Assembly: GCA_030619185.1 (NCBI GenBank)
Contig: JAUXBW010000094.1
Span: forward strand, 1-8,367
Source of the DNA: Methyloprofundus sp.
GTDB lineage: Bacteria > Pseudomonadota > Gammaproteobacteria > Methylococcales > Methylomonadaceae
Reading direction: 5' to 3'
DNA: 8,367 nt
The notes beneath the pieces are model-generated. The model ran no database searches and was not told the DNA's origin. It was given only the letters and a program-made list of their open reading frames with translations. This document shows positions 7,071 to 8,367 of the stretch, piece after piece (the first letter of the stretch is position 1; the number at the start of each line of letters is the position of its first letter). A program made the translations under genes and the position numbers.

Positions 7071-8150
7071 ATGACTGAACAAGAACTTATCGCTACAGTT
7101 ATTCGCCCTGAAATTAGAGCACTAAACGCTTACAAAGTGGCTGATGCAACGGGATATATTAAACTTGATGCCATGGAAAATCCGTATACCTGGCCTGAAG
7201 AAATAAAAGCACAATGGCTTAAAGTTATTCAGACAGCTGAACTTAATCGCTACCCAGATCCAGAAGCCAAAACACTTTGTCGTATTTTAAAGGAATACAA
7301 CCAGATTCCTGCAGAGTGTGAGATTTTATTAGGCAATGGTTCTGATGAAATCATTCAACTATTGTTGATGGCGCTCCCTGCTGATGCAACTGTTATGGCA
7401 CCCGAGCCTAGCTTTGTTATGTACAAACAAGTCGCACAGTGCCTAGGTTTAAATTATCAGGGCGTACCACTACTAGCGGATAGTTTTGAGCTGGACTTGG
7501 CCGCAATGCTGACAAACATCAAAAACCAGCAGCCTGAAATTATCTTCCTTGCCTATCCTAACAACCCAACCGGTAATTTATTTGATAGCGATGCCATCGA
7601 ACAGCTTATCCAGCACACCAAAGGGCTGGTTATTATTGATGAGGCATATGCGCCATTTACCGATTTTAGTTTTATCAACCAACTGACAAAATATAAAAAC
7701 CTCTTGGTCATGCGTACTGTGTCCAAATTAGGTCTCGCTGGCTTACGTTTAGGCTTTATTGCTGGAAACCCCGGTATAATTAAGCAACTGAACAAAGCGA
7801 GATTGCCATATAACATCAATATTCTTACCCAATGCAGCGTAGAGTTTGCTTTAACTCACCCTGACATGTTTGCCCGGCAAACTGAGATACTGTGTCATGA
7901 ACGTGCGCGTATGTTTCTTCAACTGAGCACCTTGAAAAATATTCACCCTTGTCCGAGTGCCGCAAATTTTATTCTTTTCCGCACCGCTAAAAATAAGGCA
8001 ACAGATATTTTTAACACTTTAAAAGAGCAAGGTGTTTTAATTAAAAACCTGTCTCCACAAAAAGGTCTACTGAGCGATTGTTTACGTGTCACTATTGGCA
8101 AACCCGAAGAAAACAATGCTTTTATTAAAGCGTTAAAAAGTGCCATATAA
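7071..8150 (+). CDS. hisC: Histidinol-phosphate aminotransferase (HisC)
   Basis: PLP-dependent class I/II fold aminotransferase converting imidazole-acetol phosphate and glutamate to histidinol phosphate and 2-oxoglutarate. The 359-aa length is normal. Visible signatures: KLDAMENPYTWP (31-42) with the substrate-binding ENP, LGNGSDEIIQLL (87-98) for phosphate of PLP, AYPNNPTGNLF (161-171) with Asn165, IIDEAYAPF (188-196) with Asp190 and Tyr193, the Schiff-base Lys219 in RTVSKLGLAGLRLGF, Arg227, and the carboxylate-binding Arg339 in CLRVTIG. The LDAMENP form rather than LxANENP is typical of a proteobacterial HisC group. It follows the ASCH gene by 15 nt and is separated from hisD by the toxin-antitoxin remnant and repeats. 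A palindromic element begins 26 nt after its stop. Confidence 0.97.
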   Translation: MTEQELIATVIRPEIRALNAYKVADATGYIKLDAMENPYTWPEEIKAQWLKVIQTAELNRYPDPEAKTLCRILKEYNQIPAECEILLGNGSDEIIQLLLMALPADATVMAPEPSFVMYKQVAQCLGLNYQGVPLLADSFELDLAAMLTNIKNQQPEIIFLAYPNNPTGNLFDSDAIEQLIQHTKGLVIIDEAYAPFTDFSFINQLTKYKNLLVMRTVSKLGLAGLRLGFIAGNPGIIKQLNKARLPYNINILTQCSVEFALTHPDMFARQTEILCHERARMFLQLSTLKNIHPCPSAANFILFRTAKNKATDIFNTLKEQGVLIKNLSPQKGLLSDCLRVTIGKPEENNAFIKALKSAI

Positions 8151-8176
8151 TATTGAGTTAATCGTAGGGCGTGGCT

Positions 8177-8343
8177 CTAGGAGCCTGTCCGAGAATAGAA
8201 AACCTGCTACGGAAAAAGCCCTTTTGGCCATTTTTTCCGTTCATTTTCGTTAAATAGCTCAACTATTCGTCTCAAATGAACGAAAAAACTGACTCAAAAT
8301 GGCTTTCCCTCGCGACGGCCTCTATTCTCGGACAGGCTCCTAG
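8177..8343. mobile_element. MITE-like palindromic element, 167 bp
   Basis: Perfect 23-bp terminal inverted repeats occupy 8177-8199 and 8321-8343; the outer bases read CTAGGAGCCTGTCCGAGAA inward from the left. The interior is also palindromic: CGTTCATTT (8238-8246) with AAATGAACG (8274-8282), TTTTTT (8231-8236) with AAAAAA (8283-8288), and AAGCC (8216-8220) with GGCTT (8301-8305). The whole unit can therefore fold into one long imperfect hairpin. No open reading frame of useful size lies inside. The terminal CTAG is itself a palindrome and could be a duplicated 4-bp target, leaving true 19-bp ends starting GAGCCTG. This fits a non-autonomous derivative of an insertion sequence, but I cannot name the family. 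It may also act as transcription terminator after hisC. Confidence 0.8.
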
Positions 8344-8367
8344 GCACCTGGAAATAAATAAGCATCC

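Noticed and set aside
8151..8176. Stretch GTAGGGCGTGG next to the MITE-like element as part of a second dispersed repeat
   Set aside because: It faintly recalls common GTAGGGTGGG intergenic repeats, but it is too short and no matching arm is visible after 8343.

Overview
The window reads as chromosomal DNA from a gammaproteobacterium of moderate to slightly low GC. The Mla proteins, MurA and the HisG/HisD/HisC set all look gammaproteobacterial. The block mla-murA-hisG-hisD-hisC, together with an ASCH-domain gene, recalls methanotrophs of the order Methylococcales. That placement rests on recalled gene order and protein style, not on a search.

Layout. Positions 1-223 are non-coding leader with a candidate promoter (TATAAT at 182-187). 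An envelope operon follows, tightly packed on the + strand: mlaF (224-1009), mlaE (1019-1798), mlaD (1801-2265), an mlaB-like STAS gene (2258-2581) and murA (2588-3853). The first four encode the inner-membrane MlaFEDB phospholipid transporter. In the enterobacterial order mlaFEDCB-ibaG-murA, mlaC (periplasmic lipid carrier) sits between mlaD and mlaB and ibaG (BolA family) between mlaB and murA. Both are absent here, and mlaD overlaps mlaB directly. MurA makes the first committed step of peptidoglycan synthesis.

Histidine genes follow without a large break: hisG in its short form (3869-4495), hisD (4649-5950) and hisC (7071-8150). They encode steps 1, the last two oxidations, and the aminotransferase step. 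The hisG-hisD gap holds a 9-nt tandem CACAGAG-type repeat with an inverted partner and a T-run. The hisD-hisC gap has been colonised by accessory DNA: a complete VapB-like ribbon-helix-helix antitoxin (6036-6293), a decayed VapC/PIN toxin (6290-6604) that lost its C-terminal catalytic part, two adjacent palindromic hairpins of REP type (6630-6692), and a small ASCH-domain gene (6723-7055) just upstream of hisC.

After hisC the window ends with a 167-bp MITE-like element (8177-8343). It has 23-bp perfect terminal inverted repeats and an interior that folds on itself, and its ends carry CTAG.

The core genes are ordinary housekeeping genes. I do not see a convincing new multi-gene system. The points most worth a second look are the mla operon without mlaC, the toxin-less antitoxin beside a palindromic repeat inside a his cluster, and the non-autonomous palindromic element after hisC.
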